Assembly (NCBI GenBank): GCA_032716605.1
Contig: CM064481.1
Span: 20,392,811 to 20,456,810, forward strand
Direction of reading: 5' to 3'
Source: Paralithodes platypus
Taxonomy: Eukaryota > Arthropoda > Malacostraca > Decapoda > Lithodidae
Length of the DNA: 64,000 nucleotides
The notes under the pieces were generated by a model. That model was given only the letters and a program-made list of their open reading frames with translations, ran no database searches and had not been told where the DNA came from. Position 1 is the stretch's first letter; every line of letters starts with the position of its first letter. Positions 1-9,338 of this stretch are shown in pieces. The translations under genes were made by a program, and so were the position numbers.

Positions 1-2
1 CT

Positions 3-1196
3 CTAGGATTCAAGGTAAACCTGGTAAAGTCAAACCTTGTTCCCTCACGAATAGTTCAGTGGATAGGGCTGGTCTGGGACACAGCTGCTCTCACTCTGAG
101 TCAGAGTGTGGACAATCGGAACAGGTTTCGCAAGAAACTGTTTCTGTTTCTTCACAGTCTGACTACGACACGGAGAGTCTGGGAATCTCTGGTCGGCTCT
201 CTCAACTGGATTCAACTAACTGTAAAGTTGGGCCGGTTGAAAGTCAAACGTTTAATTTTGGAGGGCAACAAATTTTTTCCACTATTGCCGGCGGAAACAT
301 TATGGCCCATCCCAAAATTAATACACACCTTACTAGCGGTCTGGGCAAAGAGGGAAACATTGCACTCAGTCATGTCTTGGACCTCTCCTCCGCCGACGGT
401 ATGGGTGGACACGGATGCGTCAGGCACGATAGGTTGGGGCTTTCAGTCAAACCAAGGGCACCAGGGTCAAGGGCTCTGGTCCCATTCAGAATCCTCCCAC
501 ATAAATGTCAAAGAGTTACTAGTCCCCTTGTATTTCCTTCAGGCTCACGGCTTTTCTTTGCGGGGCAAATCGGTGGCCTTCAGGATGGACAATCTGAATG
601 CGGTTCACTGCGTTCAGAAACAGGGGTTAACGCGATCACGGAGGTTGCTAAACGTGTCAGAAAAGATTTTTGTACTAGCCGACAAGCTGGACATTCAGCT
701 TCACGCTTCTTATCTCCCCGGCATAGCGAACGTCTGGGCAGACGCTCTATCTCGGAGACAGAGCACAACAGTAGAATGGGCACTCAAGCAAAACATTTTC
801 GACCTAATGATTGCGAAGCCTTACCATCCACAAGTGGATCTATTTGCGTCCGAGGAGACTCACAAACTCCCGCTGTACCTAACCCGCCGGACAACCACGC
901 CGGCGGGAGGACCCGATGCATTGGTGACGGACTGGAACATGTGGAGTTCCATTTATCTGTTTCCGCCGCCAAACGCTTCTCTAATGTGCCAAGTAGTAAA
1001 CAAACTACAGGATTATCGGGGCGTCGTCCCATTAATCGCGCCCCTGTGGCCGGCGCAGGCGTGGTACCAGCAATTAAAGACGTGGTGCCCGAACCCGGTG
1101 TCGCTCCCGGTCGGGTATTTCCACTTAGACACGATTGGCAACCTAGAGACCTCACTGACTTTTGCATTATGGACATTCAGGAGGCCAAATGGCTAG
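3..1196 (+). CDS. DIRS-A RT C-terminal end and RNase H (partial)
   Basis: The frame is open from base 3, so this is the 3' part of a longer pol gene. It starts with an RT connection segment (IVQWIGLVWDT). RNase H follows, with the acidic motifs WVDTDASG near 410-430, KELLVPL, FRMDNLNAVH near 585-605 and the closing motif NVWADALSR near 730-755. The C-terminal part (HPQVDLFAS, WSSIYLFPPP, PLWPAQAWY) is the region typical of DIRS pol between RNase H and the recombinase. The gene overlaps the start of the YR gene (ATG 1169) by 28 nt in another frame, the compact overlap usual for DIRS. All visible catalytic carboxylates are intact. Confidence 0.85.
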   Translation, partial: LGFKVNLVKSNLVPSRIVQWIGLVWDTAALTLSQSVDNRNRFRKKLFLFLHSLTTTRRVWESLVGSLNWIQLTVKLGRLKVKRLILEGNKFFPLLPAETLWPIPKLIHTLLAVWAKRETLHSVMSWTSPPPTVWVDTDASGTIGWGFQSNQGHQGQGLWSHSESSHINVKELLVPLYFLQAHGFSLRGKSVAFRMDNLNAVHCVQKQGLTRSRRLLNVSEKIFVLADKLDIQLHASYLPGIANVWADALSRRQSTTVEWALKQNIFDLMIAKPYHPQVDLFASEETHKLPLYLTRRTTTPAGGPDALVTDWNMWSSIYLFPPPNASLMCQVVNKLQDYRGVVPLIAPLWPAQAWYQQLKTWCPNPVSLPVGYFHLDTIGNLETSLTFALWTFRRPNG

Positions 1197-1382
1197 CTCC
1201 GTATGGTAGAACCGTGACCGATAAATTCATGGATCAATACACACAATCTACTAAGAGACAGTATCATTCGCATTGGCAGTCTTTTATTTCTTGGATACTC
1301 AGAACAGAACAATCCGTGCCTTTGGTGGCTTTGGTTTTTAATTATTTAAACTATCTGTTTGAGCAGAAACGGCTATCAGTAG
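1169..1382 (+). CDS. DIRS-A tyrosine recombinase, N-terminal segment
   Basis: This begins at ATG 1169 (MDIQEAKWLAPYG) inside the end of the RNase H gene. It encodes a SAM-like core-binding domain of a tyrosine recombinase (YTQSTKRQYHSHWQSFISWI, then LVALVFNYLNYLFEQKRL). This domain grips the circular DNA intermediate during integration. The gene is cut at 1382 by the Gypsy LTR; the small reading-frame extension to 1444 is LTR sequence. The rest of the gene resumes at 11149 in the matching phase, so the break is a clean insertion rather than decay. Confidence 0.8.
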
Positions 1383-3189
1383 TGTTACGGCTGGATCGGC
1401 AATACATATTCGGGATTCTTGATCGTAGGACAGAAATGGCTTAAGTGACAACGACACGCTCGATTCCAGTCCCAAATACTATATGCTCCAGACAACAAAA
1501 GCACCAACGCCCTACAGAGTTATCGTCTACGGTAACGAGGTACCTTAACTCGGCGAAAGTGTACAACAGGGGTAGGCTATGAGGCTAAACTCCCTCAGAC
1601 ATTTATAGGTTACGTTATTACTAAAGAAATGCAATACTCAAGAAACTACGTTAATATTAAGCCTCTAATAATGTAGAATAGAAGCAGGCTAAAGGTATGA
1701 CAGTGAAATGCTAAATGACAAATGTACACGCCTACTTGAAAGCGCGTGCACTACAATAACTGTCCCCTACTAACATGCACTAGCATGTAGCATACAAGAT
1801 GTTCATGATCCAGTAGATACCTAATAATACACATGGGAGGAACATAAATAGTAGTCACTTATTATAATAATGAATCTATACTTGGAATAACTAAAAGGTT
1901 GCAGGCAACAGTACTGCGCCGGTAGCCTACTACCGCATAGGCTACTTCGCTTCTCTCACTCTGTCTCCCCTCCGAGTCCGTATGCGCCCTACGCAACAGA
2001 ACTCCGGACACAGCAGCAAAACGACAGTGCAGTTAATTGATACATGAAAGTATTAATAGTGTTGTCTTGTGTGTGAGTAATGTGTATTGTAAAGGGTTAC
2101 ATACATATACTTAAAGAGAGCTGCAATGCATAGTAAAATAAAGATATATCCCACTCATCATCCCCATGTGTTCTAGCTAGCAGGCCAAGTCACAGGAACA
2201 ACGAGTCCCAGCACCGAAAGCGAGAACCCAGAAGACTGTAGAGAACACAAGGACAGATAAATTACGTTACTCTACTATACCGGCACTACGAGCGAGCTGT
2301 AGTCTCGGGTACTACACTCGCTCCTGGCTCGGTATGCAAATCAAGGCTAAGTCCTCGTCCCTCTACAGACAACTCCTGGGCATGGTCGGGCTCTTACACA
2401 TGGCACCAGTCTAGTCACAAATGGGATGATGAGCGGGGCATATAACTCGTGCACATGTAGAACGTTCACCACCTATCCTCACCAAGAAGATCGCTGTTCA
2501 CATTAACCCCTTAAATCTAATACATGTAAATATATGCTTGTCCTAAGAGTAATACGAGAGGTGAGTGCTGAAACTCCTTTAGGACCTCAAGGGAAGGTTA
2601 TGCATTTAAATAGAGAGAAGAATGAAATGAGAGTAATGTCGTCAGAGAGAAAGAGTGCAACAGTGAGAAGTTGGGAGAGAGGGCAAGGGATGTTAGAATC
2701 TCAAAGGTTCTAGGCAACCTGGTCATGGAACACGCAGCCAGCCTCCAGGCAGTGTGCTGTACGACAACATGGGCCCAGCCCAGGCAGCGTAGGCAGGCAA
2801 CAATGGACTACCAACCCTGTCGCGCCTAGCTATAAGCGCAGGGCTGCCAACCAGTCCATACGTCTGTCAACCCACCCGGCCGGCAGCGTGGCGCGTTGCT
2901 ACCCTCTTGCTCTGAAGCCTAACTCACTCTCTCTCTCTGAACTCCCATTGTCTTATCTATCAACTTCTCTATTGATACTACATATTAAATGGAAGGTCTC
3001 GACATGGCTTAAAACAAAACCCACCACTGGTTAGCACATGACGAGACCTTTGCAAAGATACAAAGAACATAGTTATAAGTTGTCACACTCAATATACATT
3101 GCGGCTGACGGTAGCCAGATCACGGGCGGTACAGTCGAGTACCAAGGAGTACAATCAGGTTGCGTTGCAAAGCACTGGGGTGCGTCACA
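1383..3189 (-). repeat. 3' LTR of the Gmr1-type Gypsy
   Basis: An 1807-bp copy of the 9339-11148 sequence. Boundaries are TGTTACGG at 1383 and GCGTCACA at 3189 on the plus strand. It differs from the other LTR by about ten substitutions and a 3-bp indel (aagactg versus aggagaagactg). No coding potential was seen. Confidence 0.9.
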
Positions 3190-3201
3190 GCCCCCCCAAG
3201 A
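3190..3201 (-). other. Polypurine tract, Gmr1-type Gypsy
   Basis: The minus strand reads a purine run (TTGGGGGGGC) immediately before the 3' LTR start TGTGACGC, the expected plus-strand primer. The 3202-3429 interval between it and the pol stop is a short 3' untranslated stretch with an A-rich run at 3370-3383. Confidence 0.65.
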
Positions 3202-3429
3202 TTTTAGATAATCGACCTTAGAAGCATTATCAAAATCTGACAGGCAACCAACTGACCTGCTACCCTTAGCTGCCACTAATTGCAAAAGGTGCACAACAAC
3301 TGAAGTGTGAATTATACATAAAACACAATATCGCATGCATCATGCTACAACAATAAAGACTTACAAAACTAAAAAAAAAAAAAGAGTTTTCTCGTTTATT
3401 TTATTGTTTTATAATCTTTTTGGACGGCG

Positions 3430-4360
3430 TTATGATAGCCTAATTTTACTCCTGCTCAACCCACACACCGTGCACGATAATCTTGGATCATCAACCCTTG
3501 ATAGACAATCTGCTATCACGTTCTCACTCCCGGCAATATGCTGAATGTTGAGATTATACTCTTGGAGCATTAGGGACCACCTGGTCAACCGCATATTCCG
3601 ATTGTGAAACTGATTTAGGAATTTCAAGGGATGATGGTCCGTATAAATCGTCACTACCGGGCCGTAGGCTGGAACATAAACTTCGAAATGTTTGAGCGAC
3701 AAAACGATAGCCAGAAGCTCCTTCTCTATAGTCGAGTAATTCCTTTGTGCCGAATTAAACTTGCGAGAAAAGAAGCTCACTGGGTGTTCCAAGCCCTCGG
3801 AATCAGTCTGCAGTAACACTGCCCCGGCACCCACACCGCTGGCATCAGTCGCCAGCTGAAAACTCCTGGAGAAGTCTGGGGCCCTCAAAATCGGATGTGT
3901 ACACAGCAGGTGCTTGACTAGGTCGAAAGCCCTCTGACACTCCGCAGCCCAACAGAACTTCACTGACTTCGACAGTAGATCAGTTAACGGTGCTAAGACA
4001 GTAGAGTATCCCCGGATGAAGCGCCTATAATAGCCTATCATACCTAGGAACCGCATGACCTGGCGCTTAGTGGTGGGCCTGGGAAACATATTGATAGCCT
4101 GTATCTTGCTCAGGGGGGGGCACACCCGGCCTAACCCGATCACAAAGCCAAGATACTGCACAGTAGCCTTTACAAACTCGCACTTCCTCAGGTTCACCAC
4201 CAGCCCAGCATCGTGCAACTTCCCAAACAGGGTCTCTAAGTGCCTTAGGTGATTTTCAAAATCGTCATCATACACTATCACGTCATCAAGGTAGACTGTG
4301 CAGTTAGGGATTTCGTCACAAATATCGTTCATCAGGTTCTGAAACGTGGCAGGTGCGTTC
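3430..4360 (-). CDS. RT palm/thumb and RNase H (C-terminal part of pol)
   Basis: It starts downstream of the MITE with KNAPATFQNL. The RT catalytic motif VYLDDVIVY is intact near 4270-4290, followed by FVIGLGRVCP and FLGMIGYYRRFI (thumb). RNase H has LATDASGVGAGAVL (near 3855), STIEKELLAIV and YTDHHPLKFL (near 3635), ending with ENVIADCLSR. It ends at a stop near 3430. RNase H is the last pol domain and no integrase follows it, confirming the unusual domain order. Confidence 0.85.
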
Positions 4361-4364
4361 TTAA

Positions 4365-4844
4365 CACCTTACGAGCGGCCTATGCGGTTTATTTATGTGT
4401 ACCGCACAGCGGGGTGTTTTTAGCCAAAATAGGGCTGTTTACGTGATCATTTTCATGCCTAAATAAGACCCAGAACGTAAAACAAGTACCTATCCCTGAA
4501 AGGGCATAAACAGAGCTTTCGAATGACACCATAACGATCCTTGTATGATGGATAGTTTTCTTGCAATAACCGTGCAACGCGAGTGCAAAAAGCAGGTAAT
4601 TCGGTACTTTCGGTACATAATTGAGTATGTAGCGAGTGAGAGAGGGAGGAGGGAGCTGAGATTTGTGTCAGTAGGTTCGGCGCGGTGGTCTGGAGCAGTC
4701 ATACGCTCGCTAGTCTCCTGCCACCACTTGTCTCTCTCTCTCAGCCACATTACGTGCTGAAATTGCCACTCGAGTTATGTCGAGCGCCGCCACATAGTCC
4801 AGCTTTATTTAACTCGACTTATGTTGCTCGCCGCTAAATAAGGG
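4365..4844 (-). mobile_element. TTAA-flanked MITE, copy 1 (piggyBac-type target)
   Basis: A 480-bp insertion between the two halves of the RT gene. Both edges carry TTAA (4361-4364 and 4845-4848), the target duplication used by piggyBac transposases. Ends are CACCTTACGAGCGG and, inverted, CCCTTATTTAGCGG. The body matches the reverse complement of 17144-17548, for example the stretch around 4440-4600 against 17320-17470. It encodes no transposase, so it is a non-autonomous element. Confidence 0.8.
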
Positions 4845-4848
4845 TTAA

Positions 4849-5243
4849 GCCCATAAGGCATTACGTTGCATTGGTAGGTCTTGCCATCTATCACAAAACC
4901 ACAAACTTGCTTAGCTCGGTCCGACAGGGGTACTTGCCAGTAGCCTTTTACAAGATCAATTTTTAGTAAGGTACTTTGCATTCCCTATCTTGTCAACGCT
5001 GTCGTCAACTCGAGGCAAAGGGTAAGGGTTGGTAGTGGTCAAGCCATTTAGCCTACGAAAATCTATGCAGAACCGCACCTTGCCGTCAGGTTTTGGCTGC
5101 AACGTGACGGGTGATGTCCACTTCATATAACCTTCAGTGATCATCCCTCTCTCAACCATGTACTCCTCCCGTAAAGCTGGCAACTTTACCGGGGGCACAC
5201 GGTAGGGCACTGACTTGAAGGGCACATTATCACCGACGTCCAC
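4849..5243 (-). pseudogene. RT N-terminal part (frameshifted)
   Basis: An RT fingers region: YRVPPVKLPALREEYMVERG, then the template-grip motif KPDGKVRFCIDFRRLNGLT and PYPLPRVDDSVDKIG. At about 4960 an extra A in an A-run (ACTAAAAATTGA) shifts the frame and creates a stop. The continuation with the catalytic motif A (IDLVKGYWQVPL) and NVMPYGL is read in the next frame down to 4849. There the gene is cut by a TTAA-flanked MITE. The remaining part resumes at 4360. Confidence 0.8.
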
Positions 5244-6576
5244 GTCGTGCGTTACCTGAGTAGTGAGACCTGGGTGTTCGGGCGAAAACAGAGGGGTATG
5301 ACCTGAACAGGCCTAGGACAGCAGCACCCTGGTGCTCAGGCAGGTGACTTACAGCTTGCCTAGCCTCTTGTTCAGTATTCCCCGCCCACTGTTCCGCGGA
5401 AATGACACAGTCCCAGCTATCCTCCTCAGCACCATGACTGTCCCCACCTCCTTCTCCACCCTGGCCGCTGCAGGCCAGCACAGGGACAGTGAGAGGCTCT
5501 GAGGGGCGTCTCACATACTCTTTCATGAGGTTAACATGACATAACTGATGTTTTTTCCTACGGTCAGGTGTTGCAACGAGATAATCAAGGTCGGACAGTT
5601 TCTTAGCCACCACATACGGCCCAATGAACTTGGCAGAAAGGGGGTGTCCAGGCAAAGGTAAAAGCAACATTACCTCCTGACCCACCGAAAACTCCCGAAG
5701 CTTCACCTTGGCGTCATACTGGTGCTTCATGACCGCCTGTGCATTAACCAAGTTATTACCTGCCGCTGCCATGCAACCTATAAGTCTCTCCCGGCTCTCA
5801 AGGACATATTTAAGTACAGACCCCGGTTTCTCTTCGCCCTCCCAGATCTCTTTCACCATACTTAAAGGTCCTCTCACATTATGGCCAAAGACTAGTTGAT
5901 TTGGACTGAACCCCAGGCTCTCTCCTGGGACTTCACGTGCAGCGAACAGAACATACGGCAGACCCAAATCCAAATCAGTGTCATGTTCTGCACAGTAACA
6001 GCGTAGCATACTCTTCAGGGTCGAGTGCCACCGCTCCAAGACTCCCTGACTCTCGGGATGGTAGGCTGACGACACTACAGAACATATACCGTGCAACTGA
6101 AGGGTTTGCTTGAACAATTTGGATGTAAAATTGCTCCCCTGGTCTGACTGCACCTCACGTGGAAATCCATAACGGGAACAGAACAATAATAAGTTTTTAA
6201 CAACTGCCTTTGCCGAGCCGTTTCTCATGGGGTATGCGTCCGGGTATCTCGTAGCCACATCCATGATTGTCAACAGGAATTTATTGCCACTACTAGTAGG
6301 CGGGAAAGGGCCAACCAAATCTACTACAACTTTGCTGAACGGAGGCCCGGTGACAGGTATGGGAAACAAAGGTGCCTTCGGGATTGTCTGGTTAGGCTTC
6401 CCCGTTGTCTGGCAGGTCGCACACCCAGCCACCCATGCACAGACATCAGCCTTGACCCCAGGCCACCAGAAAAACCTGCCCAATGCCGCCAATGTTTTTG
6501 TTACACCCCAAATGACCCGCCACCGGCACATCATGCGCCAGACACAATAAGGACTCTCTATACTTATTTGGAACAA
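5230..6576 (-). CDS. Integrase (upstream of RT)
   Basis: This encodes the rest of the integrase zinc-binding domain (CATCQTTGK), the DDE catalytic core (VVVDLVGPFPP near residue 90, QSDQGSNF near 150, GVLERWH near 187) and a GPY/F-type C-terminal domain (AKFIGPYVVAKKLSDLDYLV near 330). After integrase the frame continues into the RT linker (LGLFRSYPSVFARTP), then a 1-nt frameshift near 5265 passes to the next frame. This order, protease-integrase-RT, is the reverse of ordinary Gypsy and Retroviridae pol. The first residues of the frame are out of phase with integrase; the true junction is the frameshift near 6500. Confidence 0.85.
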   Translation of the reverse strand: MFQISIESPYCVWRMMCRWRVIWGVTKTLAALGRFFWWPGVKADVCAWVAGCATCQTTGKPNQTIPKAPLFPIPVTGPPFSKVVVDLVGPFPPTSSGNKFLLTIMDVATRYPDAYPMRNGSAKAVVKNLLLFCSRYGFPREVQSDQGSNFTSKLFKQTLQLHGICSVVSSAYHPESQGVLERWHSTLKSMLRCYCAEHDTDLDLGLPYVLFAAREVPGESLGFSPNQLVFGHNVRGPLSMVKEIWEGEEKPGSVLKYVLESRERLIGCMAAAGNNLVNAQAVMKHQYDAKVKLREFSVGQEVMLLLPLPGHPLSAKFIGPYVVAKKLSDLDYLVATPDRRKKHQLCHVNLMKEYVRRPSEPLTVPVLACSGQGGEGGGDSHGAEEDSWDCVISAEQWAGNTEQEARQAVSHLPEHQGAAVLGLFRSYPSVFARTPRSHYSGNARRGRR

Positions 6577-9097
6577 CCACCTGGTCTACTACCCTCGCAC
6601 CGCCCTCCCACTTCGATTTGGGGTCTAGAAATCTGCGGTACAATATCCTGTTGAGCCTAAAGAAATCTCCCGGCTTCGCATCCCCATCTTCCTCCAACTC
6701 TATGGCACCATTGCTATAACGAGCTAGGCTAGCGTCTTGCAGCTGCTGCTCACTAATGTCCCCGGGCGTCAATGCATCAATATGGTTTTGTAATAAGACA
6801 TTACCCCGGCTAGTAGGCTCTACTGCCTTAGTGGCTCTCGCTACAGCTCTTGCCTCACGCGAAGTCTTACCCAACTCTGCCTTGTTACACACCATATCTG
6901 GGCCAGAGTCAACTCCCGTGTTTATTATAGGTCCAAGTACCGAATCACCGAGAAGTGCAGCAGAATCAATGTCCCTTTTCCTGCCCTTAGCAACCTTCTC
7001 CTGATCCTTCCTCCACTGTCCCCGAGGTTGAGTGCTAGGCTGTGCAGGAGCCGCAGAGCGAGATCGGGTTACCACACAGGCCATCTCATCCTGTTGGCAC
7101 CTCCCAACCCATTCCCGATTCTCACCATCCACGTCGGCCGCCCTCTCGGCAACGACTAAGGGTGGAGTCCCGGAAGTGGGCACCGCAAAGTCGTTGCCGA
7201 GAAGAAGGTCGACGCCCTCAACTGGCAAACACTCAACGATCCCTACATCCAGCTCCCTGCACACCTCTCCCACTCTCAACTCCAACCTCACAAGTGGGTA
7301 TGACCTCGTAGCATTTATACCCTGCACCACAACAACTCTGGCCGCATTTATCGGTTTCCCTGTGAAGTTCCTCAACAAAGTTTGCGAAGCCCCCGTATCC
7401 CTCAGCAAGTCAACCCTCCGTAGTTCACTCCCCCAGCTCACAAACCCGTGTCCCCGATGGCTACAGAAAGCGTCCCGGACAGGTGTCGAGCCTTCCGTAC
7501 GCTTCTTTACCGCGTGTGCCTCAGCTGCTGACAACCTACCCCGGGCAGTTGCTGCAGCCTTCAGAGACACACCGATACTGTGAACCAATGACACCGGCTT
7601 AGCGGGAGTGTTACTAGGGAACTCACGTGAATAATGGCCTAGCTTCTGACATTTGTAACATTTCACATCCCCAATGGGCTTCTTCCCTTGTGCGGGCGAA
7701 GAAGGGGCCTGACCTTTAGTAAACGGGAGAGGCTTGTGTTTGTAGGTGTTATTAGGTGCAATGCTTTTAGTGTGGTTATGTGTGTCATAGGATTTGTTAT
7801 TATCGAAAACTCTGGTGGGTGGGGTATAGCGCCCCTTCTGCCCTGACTCAGCCCTCTGAGCGGCACCGCAACCACGAATCAATGATAATCTGAGGTCTGC
7901 CATCTTGGCAGCCTCCTCTACTGTCTTGGGACATTTTTCCTTAATGTTCAGCGTTAGATCGGTTCCAGTACATTTGTAAAACTGTTCCAGATAGAAAAGT
8001 TGCTTAATTTCCTCAGCCGACTCTGCGTGCTCGGACCGAAACCAGTTATTACATGCATCTGTTAAATCCCGTGCGTGCTCCATAAAACTGACGTCGCTCT
8101 TCTTATTCACGCCACCGAACTTCAATCTATAAGTTTCGGGTTGCAGTTCGTAGGCCCGGAGCACAGCCTCCTTCACCAGTCCATACACGACACTCTCGTC
8201 CAGTGACAGTGCATCGTAGGCTTTCAACCCCTTACCCACTAGACGTGATGAAACTAATGCTGCCCATTTAACCTCCGGCCAGTCATACTCACGACACTTC
8301 TTTTCGAAACGAGCAAAAAACTCAGTCACTGCTGTCTCATCAAATGCGGGTACTAACTTAATTAAATGCGAAAGTGAGTCTGTAACCCGGTGCCCACCAC
8401 CGAGATGACGCCCCGTGGTCTCTACTCTAGACTTCTCGACATCCATTTCAGCCTGGTACCTGGTTGCATCCTGATTGGCTTGGATTCTAGCAACCTCTAT
8501 GCGTTCTATACTAGCCTGTTGTATCTGAGTCTCCTGCAGCTTAATCCGTTCTATACTAGCCTGTTGACTCTCTTGCAACTTAAGCTTAGCTAGTTCTAGC
8601 TGAAATAACATCTCAGGAGACTGGTCTGGGGGGAGAGAGCACAAAATGGGGGATCCACACCGAGACGTGTTTATGGGTAAGCCAGCTTGCCATTGAGAAC
8701 CCTCCTGCTGCATCGTGCTAAGACTCGCTGGCTGAGGGCCCAGCTCAGGGGTAGAGTGGAATGGAGGCTTGGAGGGAACCCCCCAAGATCCCACTCCACC
8801 CACCGCCCCATCGCCATCACCCAACAAACATGCCACCAAATTCTTCTTGGGCCAACTGTCAGGACAGTCCCGCCCCAAAACCGTGGCTAAACAGCGAAGA
8901 CCGTAACAATCAATAGCCTGCAGGCGCTGTTCGGTCAAAGGTGTCTGCAAAAATGCCCGGGCATCCCTCTCTCCACTTATAACACTCCCCTCCCTAAATA
9001 TCTGCTGTACTTGCTGGTCACTAGGCTGTACCGTGTTATCCTCCCCCGTAAATGATGAGTCATTAGACATAGTGCTGGTTATACAATTGCTGTTCAT
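6446..9097 (-). CDS. Gag-protease (with start of integrase), SCAN-like Gag
   Basis: An 883-aa reading frame starting at ATG 9097. Residues about 170-210 are a charged helical stretch with a duplicated QQASIERI unit, probably coiled coil. Residues about 300-405 (ARDLTDACNNWFRSEH, then KQLFYLEQFY, PKTVEEAAKMADL) resemble the SCAN fold known from Gmr1-type Gag proteins. A zinc knuckle near 480 (CYKCQKLGHYSREF) lacks its last Cys, which is Phe (TTC). The aspartic protease has LLRDTGASQTLL near 567 and VDLLLGNDF near 630. The final 60 residues begin the integrase zinc-binding domain (HDVPVAGHLG). A 1-nt frameshift near 6500 then moves integrase to the next frame. Gag and protease sharing one frame is normal for the group. 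Confidence 0.82.
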   Translation of the reverse strand: MNSNCITSTMSNDSSFTGEDNTVQPSDQQVQQIFREGSVISGERDARAFLQTPLTEQRLQAIDCYGLRCLATVLGRDCPDSWPKKNLVACLLGDGDGAVGGVGSWGVPSKPPFHSTPELGPQPASLSTMQQEGSQWQAGLPINTSRCGSPILCSLPPDQSPEMLFQLELAKLKLQESQQASIERIKLQETQIQQASIERIEVARIQANQDATRYQAEMDVEKSRVETTGRHLGGGHRVTDSLSHLIKLVPAFDETAVTEFFARFEKKCREYDWPEVKWAALVSSRLVGKGLKAYDALSLDESVVYGLVKEAVLRAYELQPETYRLKFGGVNKKSDVSFMEHARDLTDACNNWFRSEHAESAEEIKQLFYLEQFYKCTGTDLTLNIKEKCPKTVEEAAKMADLRLSLIRGCGAAQRAESGQKGRYTPPTRVFDNNKSYDTHNHTKSIAPNNTYKHKPLPFTKGQAPSSPAQGKKPIGDVKCYKCQKLGHYSREFPSNTPAKPVSLVHSIGVSLKAAATARGRLSAAEAHAVKKRTEGSTPVRDAFCSHRGHGFVSWGSELRRVDLLRDTGASQTLLRNFTGKPINAARVVVVQGINATRSYPLVRLELRVGEVCRELDVGIVECLPVEGVDLLLGNDFAVPTSGTPPLVVAERAADVDGENREWVGRCQQDEMACVVTRSRSAAPAQPSTQPRGQWRKDQEKVAKGRKRDIDSAALLGDSVLGPIINTGVDSGPDMVCNKAELGKTSREARAVARATKAVEPTSRGNVLLQNHIDALTPGDISEQQLQDASLARYSNGAIELEEDGDAKPGDFFRLNRILYRRFLDPKSKWEGGARVVDQVVVPNKYRESLLCLAHDVPVAGHLGCNKNIGGIGQVFLVAWGQG

Positions 9098-9317
9098 AAA
9101 AAAAAAAAGTGCTTATTACTAATTGCAGTCTCGACTCACAAAATGTTAAAGATGCTTGAATGACTCTACTCTAGACACCTAACGAAACAATCTGCAAGTC
9201 CACCAATACAATAATGACACAATAAAAATTCCTCCAATATGCAAGAAAATTCTAGCCAGCTCTACTAGGTAGCATAGAATAGTTCTCCAAAAAAACATGT
9301 GATAGGATACTACTGAA
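9098..9317 (-). other. Leader between PBS and gag
   Basis: A 220-bp AT-rich stretch between the primer-binding site and the gag ATG, with an A-run at 9099-9108. No open frame or conserved motif was seen. Confidence 0.5.
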
Positions 9318-9335
9318 TCTTGTGCAAGGTCGCCA
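9318..9335 (-). other. Candidate primer-binding site, Gmr1-type Gypsy
   Basis: On the minus strand the 5' LTR end (…CCGTAACA) is followed after three bases by TGGCGACCTTGCACAAGA. Its position and leading TGG (complement of tRNA CCA) fit a tRNA primer-binding site. The tRNA was not identified. Confidence 0.55.
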
Positions 9336-9338
9336 TTT

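Noticed and set aside
59..1168. Long plus-strand reading frame overlapping RNase H
   Set aside because: Only its part from 1169 (recombinase N-terminus) has homology; the rest is a shadow of the RNase H frame.
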